Shown here: positions 26,570-35,338 of the stretch, piece after piece
Numbering within the stretch: position 1 is the first letter of the stretch
How the letters are laid out: every line of letters begins with the position of its first letter
Source: an uncultured Pseudomonas sp.
Lineage (GTDB): Bacteria; Pseudomonadota; Gammaproteobacteria; Pseudomonadales; Pseudomonadaceae
Direction of reading: 5' to 3'
Length of the DNA: 64,000 nucleotides
Assembly: GCF_913774235.1 (NCBI RefSeq)
Contig: NZ_CAJYDW010000005.1
Location: 372,001-436,000 of the forward strand
Notes under the pieces: model-generated
What the model saw: the letters and a program-made list of their open reading frames with translations, nothing else
Told to the model about the DNA's origin: nothing
Databases searched by the model: none
Program-made: the position numbers and the translations under genes

Positions 26570-26586
26570 AATCGGCGGACCTGGAG

Positions 26587-26889
26587 TTAGCCGAGCTGCG
26601 CCCTGGCGAGCAGGGCATAGCCCAGCAGCATGAGCGGCCAGCCCACCACCGGGCCGAACAGCAGGCGCCAGAGCCTCAGGCGCGGCACGAAGCCGACACC
26701 GTGGACCAGGCCGGCGGAGACGCCAAGCATGACCAGCATCAGCAGCGGATGGCTGTAGTGGCCGCTGGCGTCGAGCATCAACCCGGGATGGATCAGCAGC
26801 AGCAGCGCCAGGGGCGCCGCCAGCAGCAGGGACAGCGCCCGCCCCAGCGGGTGGACGCGGGGCAGGGCTTCAGCATTCTGCATCGTCAT
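26587..26889 (-). CDS. ybgE: cyd operon protein YbgE
   Basis: 100-aa inner-membrane protein with about three hydrophobic segments (SLLLAAPLALLLLIHPGLML, HPLLMLVMLGVSAGLVHGVGF, LFGPVVGWPLMLLGYALLA). These match the YbgE family always found after cydAB(X). Its exact role is unsettled. It overlaps cydX by 20 bases and is the last gene of the operon. A second ATG two codons in is equally possible. Confidence 0.88.
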   Translation of the reverse strand: MTMQNAEALPRVHPLGRALSLLLAAPLALLLLIHPGLMLDASGHYSHPLLMLVMLGVSAGLVHGVGFVPRLRLWRLLFGPVVGWPLMLLGYALLARAQLG

Positions 26890-26986
26890 GGACGTCCAGC
26901 TCCCGAGTGCTTTCCAGCCAGAGGGCGTTGATGATGCCGAAGCTCGCGGCGAGCAGGACGCCGAGGATCCAGGTGAAGTACCACAT
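26870..26986 (-). CDS. cydX: cytochrome bd oxidase small subunit CydX
   Basis: 38 aa: MWYFTWILGVLLAASFGI then NALWLE, the classic CydX membrane helix that stabilises the haem b595/d site in CydA. The ATG follows a strong AAGGAGA about 7 bases upstream, 25 bases after cydB; the frame is open further upstream but that part is not CydX. The C-terminal tail (LDVHDDAEC) is acidic as usual. Confidence 0.95.
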   Translation of the reverse strand: MWYFTWILGVLLAASFGIINALWLESTRELDVHDDAEC

Positions 26987-27011
26987 GGCGAATCTCCTTG
27001 AGAGGGACCGA

Positions 27012-28151
27012 TCAGTAGAGGCCGTGCGGGTTGGCGTCGATGAAACGATCATCGACCTTGCCCCACATCCGCACGTAGCTCCACAGGGTGTAGGCCAGGA
27101 TAATGGGCACGAAGATCGCCGCCGCGACGAACATGATGCCCAGGGTGCGCTGGCTGGAGACGGCGTCCCATATCGTCAGACTCGACGCCGGCTCCAGGCT
27201 CGACGGCAGCACGAAGGGGAACAGCGCGCAGCCGGCGGTGGCGAGGGTGCCGACGATGGCCAGGGCGGTGCCGGTGAAGGCCAGACCGGCCTGGCGCCAG
27301 CTGCTGCCGAGCAGGGCCAGGATACCGCCAAGGACGCCCAGCACCGGCGCGAGCAGGGTCAGCGGCTGAGCCTGGTAATTGGCCAGCCAGCCCGGATTGC
27401 CGACCGTCACCACCTTGTGCAGCGGGTTCAGCGCGCTGCCGGGATCGCCCTGGCTGATCAGCAGGTAGCCGTCGACGCTGGAGACCAGCCAGACGCCGGC
27501 CAGGCCGAAGGTGACGAGATGCAGCAGGGCGCACAGGCCGGTGGCGCGACGGGCACGCTCGCCCATGGCCTGGTGGGTGCGCAGCATCAGCCAGCTGCCG
27601 CCGTGGGCGCAGAGCATGGCCAGGCTGACCAGGCCGCAGAGCAGGGCGAAGGGGTTGAGCAGGGCGAAGAAGCTGCCGCTGTAGGTGGATCTCAGGGTGT
27701 CGTCGAGCTGGAAGGGCAGGCCCTGGAAGAGATTGCCGAAGGCGACGCCGAACACCAGCGCTGGGACCAGGCTGCCGGTGAACAGGCCCCAGTCCCAAGC
27801 GGCGCGCCAGCGCGCGTCTTCCAGCTTGCTGCGGTAGTCGAAGCCCACCGGGCGCAGGAACAGGGCGAAGAGCACCAGCAGCAGCGCCCAGTAGAGTCCG
27901 GAGAAGGCGGTGGCATAGACCAGCGGCCAGGCGGCGAAGAGGGCACCGCCGGCGGTGATGAACCACACCTGGTTACCATCCCAGTGCGGCGCGATGCTGT
28001 TGATGGCGGCGCGGCGTTCCTTGTCGGTCTTGCCGATCAGGGGCATCAGGATCATGGCGCCCAGGTCGAAGCCGTCGGTAAGGGCGAAGCCGATCAACAA
28101 CACGCCGATCAGCACCCACCAGCTGAGCTTGAGCATTTCATAGTCGAACAT
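27012..28151 (-). CDS. cydB: cytochrome bd ubiquinol oxidase subunit II
   Basis: 379 aa, inner-membrane partner of CydA. Seen: MFDYEMLKLSWWVLIGVLLIGFALTDGFDLG start, PHWDGNQVWFITAGGALFAAWP, and a TLWDAVSS-like SLTIWDAVSSQRTLG near the C-terminus; about eight or nine membrane helices. Length and motifs match E. coli-type CydB rather than the cyanide-insensitive CioB. It starts 10 bases after cydA ends. Confidence 0.96.
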   Translation of the reverse strand: MFDYEMLKLSWWVLIGVLLIGFALTDGFDLGAMILMPLIGKTDKERRAAINSIAPHWDGNQVWFITAGGALFAAWPLVYATAFSGLYWALLLVLFALFLRPVGFDYRSKLEDARWRAAWDWGLFTGSLVPALVFGVAFGNLFQGLPFQLDDTLRSTYSGSFFALLNPFALLCGLVSLAMLCAHGGSWLMLRTHQAMGERARRATGLCALLHLVTFGLAGVWLVSSVDGYLLISQGDPGSALNPLHKVVTVGNPGWLANYQAQPLTLLAPVLGVLGGILALLGSSWRQAGLAFTGTALAIVGTLATAGCALFPFVLPSSLEPASSLTIWDAVSSQRTLGIMFVAAAIFVPIILAYTLWSYVRMWGKVDDRFIDANPHGLY

Positions 28152-28161
28152 GGTGGTCTCC

Positions 28162-29775
28162 TCAGACGTTGGCCGCAGTGGTGGACTTGACCAAGGCAGC
28201 CTGGCGCAGGGCGTCGCCCACCTGGGCAGCGCGTTCGTGGAAGTAGCGGCCGGTATGCAGGCTGCTCGGGCCGAGCCGGGCGAAGCGAATCATCAGGTAC
28301 AGCTCCACTGTCAGCAGCAGGGTGTAGAAGGCCACCAGGGCACCGATGGAGCCCAGCAGGTCGGCCGGGGCCAGGGTCGACGCGGACAGGTGGGTGGGCA
28401 GCACCTCGCTGATGGTCCAGGGCTGGCGACCGTGCTCGGCGACCCACCAGCCGGTCTGGGTGGCGATCCAGGGCAGCGGCAAGCTCAGCAGAGCCCACTT
28501 CAGTAGCCAGGGCTTCTGCAGCTCGTTACGCCGGGTCGAGGCCCAGAAGGCGCAGAGGAACAGCGCCAGCATCAGCACGCCGCAGGCGACCATGATGCGA
28601 AAGGTCCAGAACAGGCTGGCGACGCCGGGAATGGTATCCAGCGCGGCCTGGTGCACCTGCTCGGGCGTGGCCGTGGTGGGATCGTTCACGTACTTCTTCA
28701 GCAGCAGGCCATAGCCCAGGTCGTGCTTGTGGGCGTCGAAGGCAGCGCGAGTGGCGGCGGAATCGTCGCCGGCGCGTAGCTGCTCCAGCACCGCATAGGC
28801 CTGGGCGCCGTTGCGGATGCGCGCCTCGTACTGCAGGACCAGATCCTTGATGCCGGTGACCGGCTCATGGGTCGAGCGAGTGGCGATCAGGCCCATCAGG
28901 TAGGGGATCTTCACCGCGTAGTCGGTGCGCATCTCTTCTTGGTTGGGAATGCCGAACAGGGTGAAGGAGGCCGGGGCTACTTCGGTGTTCCACTCGGCTT
29001 CGATGGCGGCCAGCTTGACCTTCTGCACCTCGCCCACGCGATAGCCGGACTCGTCGCCCAGCACGATCACCGAGAGTACCGCGGCGGTACCGAAGGCGGC
29101 GGCCACGGCGAAGGAGCGTCGGGCGAAGCCGATGTCGCGACCCTTGAGCAGGTAGTAGCTGGAGATGGCCAGCACGAAGATGGCGCCGGTGACGTAGCCC
29201 GAGGCCACGGTATGAACGAACTTCACCTGGGCCACGGGGTTGAGCAGCAGGGCGCCGAAATCCACCAGCTCCATGCGCATGGTCACGTAGTTGAACTCGG
29301 CGCCCACCGGATTCTGCATCCAGCCGTTGGCCACCAGGATCCACAGCGCGGAGAGATTCGAGCCCAGGGCCACCAGCCAGGTCACCAGCAGGTGCTGGCC
29401 CTTGGACAGTCGGTCCCAGCCGAAGAAGAACAGCCCGATCAGCGTCGATTCGAGGAAGAAGGCCATCAGCCCCTCGATGGCCAGGGGTGCCCCGAAGATG
29501 TCGCCGACATAGTGGGAGTAGTAGGCCCAGTTGGTGCCGAACTGGAACTCCATGGTCAGGCCGGTGGTGACGCCCAGGGCGAAGTTGATGCCGAACAGCT
29601 TGCCCCAGAACCGGGTCATGTCCTTGTAGACCTGTTTGCCGGTCATCACATAGACCGACTCCATGATCCCCAGGATCACCACCAGCCCCAGGGTCAGGGG
29701 CACAAAGATGAAGTGATACAGCGCGGTCATGCCGAATTGCAGGCGTGACAGGTCCACGACGGATTCCGAGATCAT
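28162..29775 (-). CDS. cydA: cytochrome bd ubiquinol oxidase subunit I
   Basis: 537 aa. Catalytic subunit: quinol oxidation at the periplasmic Q-loop, oxygen reduction at haem d. His21 in [11 protein letters not shown] corresponds to the haem b595 ligand; [10 protein letters not shown] carries the haem b558 His, and [12 protein letters not shown] is the conserved post-Q-loop signature. A long Q-loop (E. coli type) separates helices near residues 250-390. The ATG ([15 protein letters not shown]) has GAGGAGAT about 9 bases upstream; the 95 codons open beyond it overlap cydP and are not coding. Confidence 0.97.
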   Translation of the reverse strand: MISESVVDLSRLQFGMTALYHFIFVPLTLGLVVILGIMESVYVMTGKQVYKDMTRFWGKLFGINFALGVTTGLTMEFQFGTNWAYYSHYVGDIFGAPLAIEGLMAFFLESTLIGLFFFGWDRLSKGQHLLVTWLVALGSNLSALWILVANGWMQNPVGAEFNYVTMRMELVDFGALLLNPVAQVKFVHTVASGYVTGAIFVLAISSYYLLKGRDIGFARRSFAVAAAFGTAAVLSVIVLGDESGYRVGEVQKVKLAAIEAEWNTEVAPASFTLFGIPNQEEMRTDYAVKIPYLMGLIATRSTHEPVTGIKDLVLQYEARIRNGAQAYAVLEQLRAGDDSAATRAAFDAHKHDLGYGLLLKKYVNDPTTATPEQVHQAALDTIPGVASLFWTFRIMVACGVLMLALFLCAFWASTRRNELQKPWLLKWALLSLPLPWIATQTGWWVAEHGRQPWTISEVLPTHLSASTLAPADLLGSIGALVAFYTLLLTVELYLMIRFARLGPSSLHTGRYFHERAAQVGDALRQAALVKSTTAANV

Positions 29776-29807
29776 CCCGGCAATCTCCTCAAGCGATGGG
29801 AAGGGGG

Positions 29808-29951
29808 CTAGTCCAGCAGGTGGGCGCTGACCGCCTGGGTGGCGTCGGGCGGAACCGTGGGGGCGCTGAACCAGAGGCTCTTGATCACCATCAGCAGCGC
29901 CAGCTTGAGCAGCAGGATGACCAGCAGTTCCTTGACCAGGCGTCCGTTCAT
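29808..29951 (-). CDS. cydP: cytochrome oxidase small subunit CydP
   Basis: 47 aa, one membrane helix ([20 protein letters not shown]). Position immediately before cydA and the [20 protein letters not shown] pattern match the CydP family of putative bd-oxidase small subunits. Start chosen at the ATG with GCGAGG upstream; the longer frame begins in the promoter region. First gene of the operon, 32 bases before cydA. Confidence 0.85.
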   Translation of the reverse strand: MNGRLVKELLVILLLKLALLMVIKSLWFSAPTVPPDATQAVSAHLLD

Positions 29952-30031
29952 GGCGACCTCGCGAGCCGTGGCGCCAATCCAGGACGGAGTGGCGGCTGCA
30001 TGCAGGATGCGCCTGCTGGCCCTGGGCAAAA

Positions 30032-30045
30032 CTGATCCAGATCAA
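30032..30045 (-). promoter_or_regulatory. ANR/FNR box upstream of the cyd operon
   Basis: Reading the minus strand: TTGATCTGGATCAG, a 9-of-10 match to the ANR/FNR consensus TTGAT-N4-ATCAA. Its centre is about 87 bases before the cydP ATG, which would place a class II start site near 29997. This indicates induction at low oxygen. Confidence 0.8.
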
Positions 30046-30210
30046 TTGGCCAGTGGCCATCGCCTGGGGCAGGTTGTCGCAGTCGTTCAGGTCGGGTTCA
30101 GAGGGGTTAAGACGGCGTTAAGACGCCAGGGCGCAAGGTGAAGCCGTGACTGACGCCGGACCGCTGCCGCGGCGACGCCAGGCCCCTTGCTCTCCACCGG
30201 AGGATTCACC

Positions 30211-30471
30211 ATGAACGTCTTCAACAAGATGGCCGCTCTCGCCCTGCTCAGCACCGCCAGCTACACCGCCATGGCCGCGGAAGTGGAGCAGCGCCGTGCC
30301 CCGGCGGCGCCACAGCCGACCGTCGCCGAAGCCGACGTCGGCCGCAGCCAGGACGTGACCCCGGCTGGCTGGGACCAGGTGCTCGACCCCCATGCCTATG
30401 GCCAGGTCTCGGTGCGTTATCAGGCTCGTACCGTGGACCCCGCGCTGCTGCGGGGTGTCAGCTTCGGCTAG
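30211..30471 (+). CDS. small exported protein, unknown
   Basis: 86 aa with a signal peptide (MNVFNKMAALALLSTASYTAMA/AEVEQR) and a short mature region rich in Pro/Ala/Val. A strong GGAGG lies 8 bases before the ATG. The mature part (VSVRYQARTVDPALLRGVSFG) resembles no family I can name. It diverges from the cyd operon and converges on the flavoprotein gene. Confidence 0.7.
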   Translation: MNVFNKMAALALLSTASYTAMAAEVEQRRAPAAPQPTVAEADVGRSQDVTPAGWDQVLDPHAYGQVSVRYQARTVDPALLRGVSFG

Positions 30472-30484
30472 GACTGCGCCGGCG

Positions 30485-31672
30485 CTAGACGTACTGCGCC
30501 GCGGCGTACCCCGAGGCCCAGGCCCACTGGAAGTTGAAGCCGCCCAGGTGGCCGGTGACGTCCAGCACCTCGCCGATGAAGTACAGGCCGGGTGATTTGA
30601 GCGATTCCAGGGTCTTGGACGACACCTCTCGGGTGTCGACGCCGCCGAGGGTGACTTCGGCGGTGCGATAGCCCTCGGTGCCCGCCGGCACCAGCTGCCA
30701 GTCGTTCAGGCGGGCGGCGATGGCCTTGAGTTCGTCAGGGCTGTATTGCTTCAGCGGCTTGGACGCAAACCAGCTGTCGGCGAGCAGCGTGACCATCTTC
30801 TTGGTGAACAGCTCGCCCAGCAGGGTCTTGAGTTCGCTGTTGGGACGCGCCTGGCGCTGCTCGGCGAGCCACAGCGGCAGGTCGAGGTGGGGCAGCAGGT
30901 CGATGCTGAGGCTATCGCCGGGCTGCCAGTAGGAGGAGATCTGCAGGATCGCCGGGCCGCTGAGGCCACGGTGGGTGAACAGCAGGTTCTCGACGAAGCT
31001 CTGGCCGTTGCAGGTGATCCGGCAGTCTTCCACGGCAGTACCCGACAGGGCGCTGCAGAAGTCCTTCAACTGCGGATCGGTGACGGTGAAGGGTACCAGG
31101 CCGGCGCGGGTGGGTAGGATCTGGTGGCCGAACTGCCGCGCGACCTTATAGCCGAAACCGGTGGCGCCCAGGGTCGGGATCGACAGGCCGCCGGTGGCGA
31201 TCACCAGGGACTCGCCACGCACCGGCCCCAGGCTGGTCTGCAGCTGATAGCCACCCTGGTCGAGGCGGGCGATCTCCTGCACCGAGGTATTGAGGCGGAG
31301 GTCGACACCGCCCTGTTCGCACTCGTCCAGCAGCAGGGCGAGGATGTCGCTGGCCTTGTTGTCGCAGAACAGTTGGCCGAGCTTCTTCTCGTGGTAGGGC
31401 ACGCCGTGCTTGGCCACCAGGGCGATGAAATCCCACTGGGTGAAGCGCGCCAGCGCCGATTTGCAGAAGTGCGGATTCTGCGAGAGGAAGTTGGCCGGCT
31501 CGCAATAGAGATTGGTGAAGTTGCAACGGCCGCCGCCGGACATGAGGATCTTCTTGCCGGCCTTGTTGGCGTGATCGAGTACCAGCACCCGACGCCCGCG
31601 CGCGGCCGCGCTCAGCGCACACATCAAACCTGCGGCGCCGGCACCGATGATGATGACCTGGGTTTCGAACAC
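30485..31672 (-). CDS. HI0933/YhiN-like FAD-dependent oxidoreductase
   Basis: 395 aa. N-terminal dinucleotide-binding motif VIIIGAGAAGLMCALSAAARG, then KKILMSGGGRCNFTN (the HI0933 signature, ~40), SLVIATGGLSIPTLGATGFGYK (~155) and a C-terminal GLYFIGEVLDVTGHLGGFNFQWAWASGYAA FAD segment. Soluble flavoprotein of unknown substrate. The start codon is GTG (reads VFETQV); no better ATG precedes the FAD motif. Confidence 0.9.
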   Translation of the reverse strand: MFETQVIIIGAGAAGLMCALSAAARGRRVLVLDHANKAGKKILMSGGGRCNFTNLYCEPANFLSQNPHFCKSALARFTQWDFIALVAKHGVPYHEKKLGQLFCDNKASDILALLLDECEQGGVDLRLNTSVQEIARLDQGGYQLQTSLGPVRGESLVIATGGLSIPTLGATGFGYKVARQFGHQILPTRAGLVPFTVTDPQLKDFCSALSGTAVEDCRITCNGQSFVENLLFTHRGLSGPAILQISSYWQPGDSLSIDLLPHLDLPLWLAEQRQARPNSELKTLLGELFTKKMVTLLADSWFASKPLKQYSPDELKAIAARLNDWQLVPAGTEGYRTAEVTLGGVDTREVSSKTLESLKSPGLYFIGEVLDVTGHLGGFNFQWAWASGYAAAQYV

Positions 31673-31862
31673 GCTGAACTCCTTGCCTACCGACGTCTGG
31701 CTTGCGGCGGCGCATGTTACCCGATAGGTCGCACGAATAGCGTTTTCAAGGTGCGATCGTTAACGCTGGCAGTCTTGAGCGATGGCCGGTAGTGCGCACA
31801 GGGGCAGTATCTGAACGTTGATCGGCGTAGTCGTGACGGCTCTTTGTGCCGGCGCGGTTTGC

Positions 31863-31938
31863 GGGATATCCCATTGACATATCCCTTAGAGTGGTTAAGG
31901 TGGGATATACGCTTGATATATCCCGTGAGGTATCCCAT
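31863..31938. promoter_or_regulatory. vapBC promoter with an array of TATCCC half-sites
   Basis: Five GGGATA/TATCCC half-sites occur within 76 bases (around 31863, 31880, 31902, 31918 and 31931), including the palindromes GGGATATCCC and GGGATATacgcttgATATATCCC; the last overlaps the bases before the vapB ATG. A possible promoter is TTGACA (31874-31879), 16 bases, TAAGGT (31896-31901). This is the expected form of toxin-antitoxin autoregulation. Confidence 0.65.
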
Positions 31939-32167
31939 GGAGCAAGGTTCGGTTTTTCAGAGCAATCGGAGTCAGGCAGTCAGGCTGCCCAAGGCGGTTG
32001 CCTTGCCTGATGACGTAAAGCGAGTGGATGTGGTCGCTCTAGGGCGCACCCGCATCATCAGTCCCGCTGGCGAAGCCTGGGATAGCTGGTTCGACGGCGA
32101 GGGCGTGACGGCCGACTTCATGGCAGAGCGTGAACAGCCTGCCGATCAGGAGCGCGAGACCTTCTGA
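31937..32167 (+). CDS. vapB: VapB-type antitoxin
   Basis: 76 aa. N-terminal AbrB/SpoVT-like swapped-hairpin DNA-binding domain (SVFQSNRSQAVRLPKAVALP, a VapB hallmark), followed by an acidic C-terminal tail (DGEGVTADFMAEREQPADQ) that would thread onto the toxin. It starts at the ATG within TATCCCATGG; the stop TGA overlaps the vapC ATG by one base, so production is coupled. It represses its own promoter with VapC. Confidence 0.9.
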   Translation: MEQGSVFQSNRSQAVRLPKAVALPDDVKRVDVVALGRTRIISPAGEAWDSWFDGEGVTADFMAEREQPADQERETF

Positions 32168-32577
32168 TGCTCAAGTTCATGCTCGACACCAACATCTGTA
32201 TTTTCACCATCAAGAACCGCCCACAGGCGGTGAGAGAGACCTTCAAACGGCGCCACGGTCAGATGTGCATCAGTACGGTCACCCTGATGGAGTTGATCTA
32301 TGGTGCGGAGAAGTCCTCCAACCCTGAGCGCAATCTGGCGGATGTGGAAGGCTTTGCCGCTCGCCTGGAAGTACTCACCTATGACCAGGACGCGGCCTTT
32401 CACACCGGACAACTTCGCGCCGAGCTGGCTCGTATTGGTCAGCAGATAGGTCCATACGACCAGATGATCGCCGGGCATGCCCGCTCCAAGGGGCTAATTA
32501 TCGTCACCAACAACCGCCGCGAATTCGACCGTGTGCCTGGGTTGAGAGTCGAGGATTGGGCATCCTCGAACGAATGA
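32167..32577 (+). CDS. vapC: VapC PIN-domain ribonuclease toxin
   Basis: 136 aa. PIN fold with acidic active-site residues Asp7 (MLDTNICIF), Glu42 (TLMELIYGAE) and Asp98 (GPYDQMIAGHA), plus NNRREFDRVPGL near the end. Closest in pattern to VapC toxins that cut initiator tRNA (YDQMIAGHA, LIIVTNNRREF), but the target is inferred. Co-translated with vapB. Confidence 0.92.
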   Translation: MLKFMLDTNICIFTIKNRPQAVRETFKRRHGQMCISTVTLMELIYGAEKSSNPERNLADVEGFAARLEVLTYDQDAAFHTGQLRAELARIGQQIGPYDQMIAGHARSKGLIIVTNNRREFDRVPGLRVEDWASSNE

Positions 32578-32723
32578 AGGACAGCGGTTGGAGGCGCATC
32601 CTGGGTAGCGGATTCAGACTTCTGACTATTCGCCGTGCAACACAGTCAGGCAAAGTGTCGGCTGAGCAACAGGCGATACGCCGATTGATCTCTTAACCAA
32701 TTGTTATAAAAGGATTTTTTAGA

Positions 32724-32740
32724 TGGCATAGGCCGTGCAA
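32724..32740 (+). promoter_or_regulatory. sigma-54 promoter of the sulfur operon
   Basis: TGGCATAGGCCGTGCAA has the invariant GG (32725-32726) and GC (32737-32738) with exactly 10 bases between, and close agreement with TGGCAC-N5-TTGC. Transcription would start near 32750, 23 bases before the sfnB ATG, which carries AAGGGAG. SfnB-type operons in P. putida are known to depend on the sigma-54 activator SfnR. Confidence 0.7.
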
Positions 32741-32772
32741 TGGCTGCAGGGTTTCCTTAAGGGAGTCCTTGC

Positions 32773-33999
32773 ATGGCCGTTGCCACCTCACTCACTGCCA
32801 TCCCCCGCGCCGTACCCGAACGTCCCGCCACCGTCCTGCGCGACGCCACCGAAGCACTCGATGCCGCGGCCGCGCTGGCCGAGGACTTCGCCCGCGAAGC
32901 GCGCAGCCGCGACCAGGAGCGACGCCTGCCCTGGGCCGAGCTGGAACGCTTCTCGGCCAGCGGGCTGTGGGCCATCACCGTGCCGCGCGCCTTCGGCGGC
33001 GCCGGGGTCGGCTTCGGCACGGTGGCAGAGGTCATCGCCCGCATTTCGGCGGCCGATCCGTCGCTGGGGCAACTGCCGCAGAATCACCTGGGCGTGGTCA
33101 ACAACCTGCTACTGACCGGCAGCCCCGAGCAGCAACGGCACTACCTGGGGTTGGTGCTCCAGGGTTACCGCTTCGGCAATGCCTTTTCCGAAGCGCGCAG
33201 CAAGACCGTCACCCAGTTCGAGACGCGCATCCGCTTCACCGGCGACACCGCCTGGATCGATGGCGAGAAGGCCTACTGTACCGGCGCGCTGTTCGCCCAC
33301 CTGGTCCCCACGGTGGCGCTGGACGAAGAGGGCCTGGCCCATCTCGCGCTGGTGCCCCGCGATGCCGGCGGCCTGACGGTGATCGACGATTGGGACGGCT
33401 TCGGCCAACGCACCACCGCCAGCGGCCGCGTGCTGCTCAAGGGCGTCAGCGTCCCGCGCAGCGCGGTGCTGCCGGCCTGGAAGGCTTTCGAGCGGCCCAC
33501 GGCGGATGGTCCGGTGTCCCAGATCATCCAGGCGGCGGTGGATGTCGGTATCGCCCGCGGCGCCTTCGCCGCGACCTTGGCGGCGGCGCGCCAGTCACGT
33601 CCCTGGACCGACAGCGGTCTCGAATACGGCTGGCAGGATCCACTCGGCCAGGCGCTGATCGGTGACCTGAGCTGGCGTCTGGCCGCCGCCGAGGCCCTGC
33701 TGGAAGAGGCCGGAGTTGCCGTGGACAGTGCCCTGGCGGCGCCGTCCGCGGCCAGCGTCGCCGAGGCCTCGGTGGTGGTGGGGCAGGCCAAGGTGGCCTC
33801 GACCGAAATAGCCCTGGCGGCGGCCTCTCGCCTGTGCGAACTGGGCGGTACCCGCAGCGTCTCCGAACGCTTCGGCCATGACCGCCACTGGCGCAATGCC
33901 CGCACCCATACGCTGCACGATCCCGTGCGCTGGAAGTACCACCTCATCGGCAACCACCTGCTCAACGGCGTCGAGCCGCCCCGTCACGCCTGGAACTGA
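32773..33999 (+). CDS. sfnB: SfnB-family sulfur-acquisition oxidoreductase (acyl-CoA dehydrogenase fold)
   Basis: 408 aa. Acyl-CoA dehydrogenase/DszC-like flavoprotein: helical N-domain (WAELERFSASGLWAITVPRAFGGAGVGF), middle beta-domain (NAFSEARSKTVTQFETRI...WIDGEKAYCTGALFA) and C-terminal helical domain ending ERFGHDRHWRNARTHTLHDPVRWKYHLIGNHLLNG. That ending (RNxRTHTLHDP) is typical of SfnB/DszC monooxygenases rather than beta-oxidation enzymes, and the usual catalytic Glu is absent from that region. Likely a flavin-dependent oxygenase in organosulfur scavenging. First gene of a seven-gene operon. Confidence 0.88.
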   Translation: MAVATSLTAIPRAVPERPATVLRDATEALDAAAALAEDFAREARSRDQERRLPWAELERFSASGLWAITVPRAFGGAGVGFGTVAEVIARISAADPSLGQLPQNHLGVVNNLLLTGSPEQQRHYLGLVLQGYRFGNAFSEARSKTVTQFETRIRFTGDTAWIDGEKAYCTGALFAHLVPTVALDEEGLAHLALVPRDAGGLTVIDDWDGFGQRTTASGRVLLKGVSVPRSAVLPAWKAFERPTADGPVSQIIQAAVDVGIARGAFAATLAAARQSRPWTDSGLEYGWQDPLGQALIGDLSWRLAAAEALLEEAGVAVDSALAAPSAASVAEASVVVGQAKVASTEIALAAASRLCELGGTRSVSERFGHDRHWRNARTHTLHDPVRWKYHLIGNHLLNGVEPPRHAWN

Positions 34000-34003
34000 T
34001 GCC

Positions 34004-34360
34004 ATGACCGATCTCACCCCCGCTACCCATGCAGAACTCGCCTTCGCCGAAGGAGTCCTCGCGCACCTTCGCGAGGCGCTGCCCCAGGACGCCCGTGCCC
34101 GCGATCCGCTGGTGATCGCCGCGGTCGGTGATCTCCAGGTCCGCCTGGCCGCGGCGCGCGCCCTGGCGCATGCCAGCGCTGCCGATGTTGGGCCGCTGCC
34201 GCAGATCCAGGCACGCCTGGCCGCCGACCACGCCCGCCAGCTCGCCGCCGAGCTCCAGCGCGAATGGCTGACGGAAGCCCCAGCGCCACGTCAGCCCGGG
34301 CCGACCGTTCGCGATCTCCGGCGCCTGCTGGGCGAGCACCACCTGACGATCACCGACTAG
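34004..34360 (+). CDS. unknown helical protein in the sulfur operon
   Basis: 118 aa, all-helical, Ala/Leu-rich, soluble (MTDLTPATHAELAFAEGVLAHLREAL). It starts 4 bases after sfnB and ends 12 bases before the binding-protein gene, so it is certainly in the operon. The stretch DLQVRLAAARALAHASAAD weakly resembles the C-terminal helices of acyl-CoA dehydrogenases, but this may be composition only. No function can be given. Confidence 0.7.
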   Translation: MTDLTPATHAELAFAEGVLAHLREALPQDARARDPLVIAAVGDLQVRLAAARALAHASAADVGPLPQIQARLAADHARQLAAELQREWLTEAPAPRQPGPTVRDLRRLLGEHHLTITD

Positions 34361-34372
34361 AAAAGGACTGCC

Positions 34373-35338
34373 ATGTCACTGCGTACACTGCTCCGTTCCC
34401 TGCTGCTCGTGCCGCTGTTGGCCACGGCCGCGCTGGCGTCTGCTGACGAGATCCCTTCGCTGGCCGGCAAGCGCATCGCCATCAGCATGACCGGCACCAG
34501 CCACTACTTCGATCTCAAGGCCTTCCAGGCCCAGGTGGAGGAGGTCAAGCGGCTGGGTGGCACCCCCATCACCCTGGATGCTGGCCGTAACGACAAGAAT
34601 CTGGTGACCCAGCTGCAGACCCTGGTGACCCAGAAGCCGGACGCGGTGATCCAGACCCTCGGCACCCTGAGCGTGATAGACCCCTGGCTGCGCCGCATCC
34701 AGGCGGCCGGCATCCCGCTGTTCACCATCGACGCGCCGTCCCAGTACAGACTCAACAACACCACCTCCGACAACGCCGCGGCCGGGCGTGAACTCGCCGA
34801 GCAACTGGCCAAGGACACCGGGGGCAAGGGCGACATCCTGGTGTTCAACGGCTTCCAGGGCGTGCCCGTGTGCGCCATCCGCTACGCCGAGCTGCGCAAG
34901 GTACTGGACGCCCACCCGGGACTGAAGATCATCCAGCCCGAGCTGCGCGATGTGATTCCCAACACCGTGCCGGACGCCCGCGGCCAGATCGCGGCGCTGC
35001 TGAACAAGTATCCCAAGGGCCAGATCGCCGCCATCTGGTCGGCCTGGGACATCCCCCAGCTCGGCGCCAGCCAGGCGCTGATCGAGGCGGGCCGCACCGA
35101 GATCAAGACCTATGGCGTCGATGGCACCCCCGAGGTGCTGGAGCTGCTCAAGCGTGACGACAGCCCGGTGGGCGCGGTGGTCGCCCAGCAACCGGCGCTG
35201 ATGGGCCGCACCGCGGTGCAGAACGTCGCCCGCTACCTGGCCGGCGCGCGCGACCTGCCCAAGGAGACCCATGTACCGACCCTGCTGACCACCAAGGCGA
35301 ATCTGGACGAGGTCGCGGCGCTGCGGGGTGATCCATGA
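34373..35338 (+). CDS. sugar-type (CUT2) ABC transporter periplasmic binding protein
   Basis: 321 aa with a signal peptide (MSLRTLLRSLLLVPLLATAALASA/DE). Type I periplasmic binding protein (RbsB-like): KRIAISMTGTSHYFDLKAFQ, QKPDAVIQTLGT, IPLFTIDAP, AAGRELAEQLA, AIWSAWDIPQLGA and KTYGVDGTPEVLELL. It binds the imported substrate in the periplasm. Because the operon holds sulfur-scavenging oxygenases, the ligand is probably a sulfur-bearing, perhaps sugar-like, compound rather than a plain sugar (inference). Confidence 0.88.
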   Translation: MSLRTLLRSLLLVPLLATAALASADEIPSLAGKRIAISMTGTSHYFDLKAFQAQVEEVKRLGGTPITLDAGRNDKNLVTQLQTLVTQKPDAVIQTLGTLSVIDPWLRRIQAAGIPLFTIDAPSQYRLNNTTSDNAAAGRELAEQLAKDTGGKGDILVFNGFQGVPVCAIRYAELRKVLDAHPGLKIIQPELRDVIPNTVPDARGQIAALLNKYPKGQIAAIWSAWDIPQLGASQALIEAGRTEIKTYGVDGTPEVLELLKRDDSPVGAVVAQQPALMGRTAVQNVARYLAGARDLPKETHVPTLLTTKANLDEVAALRGDP

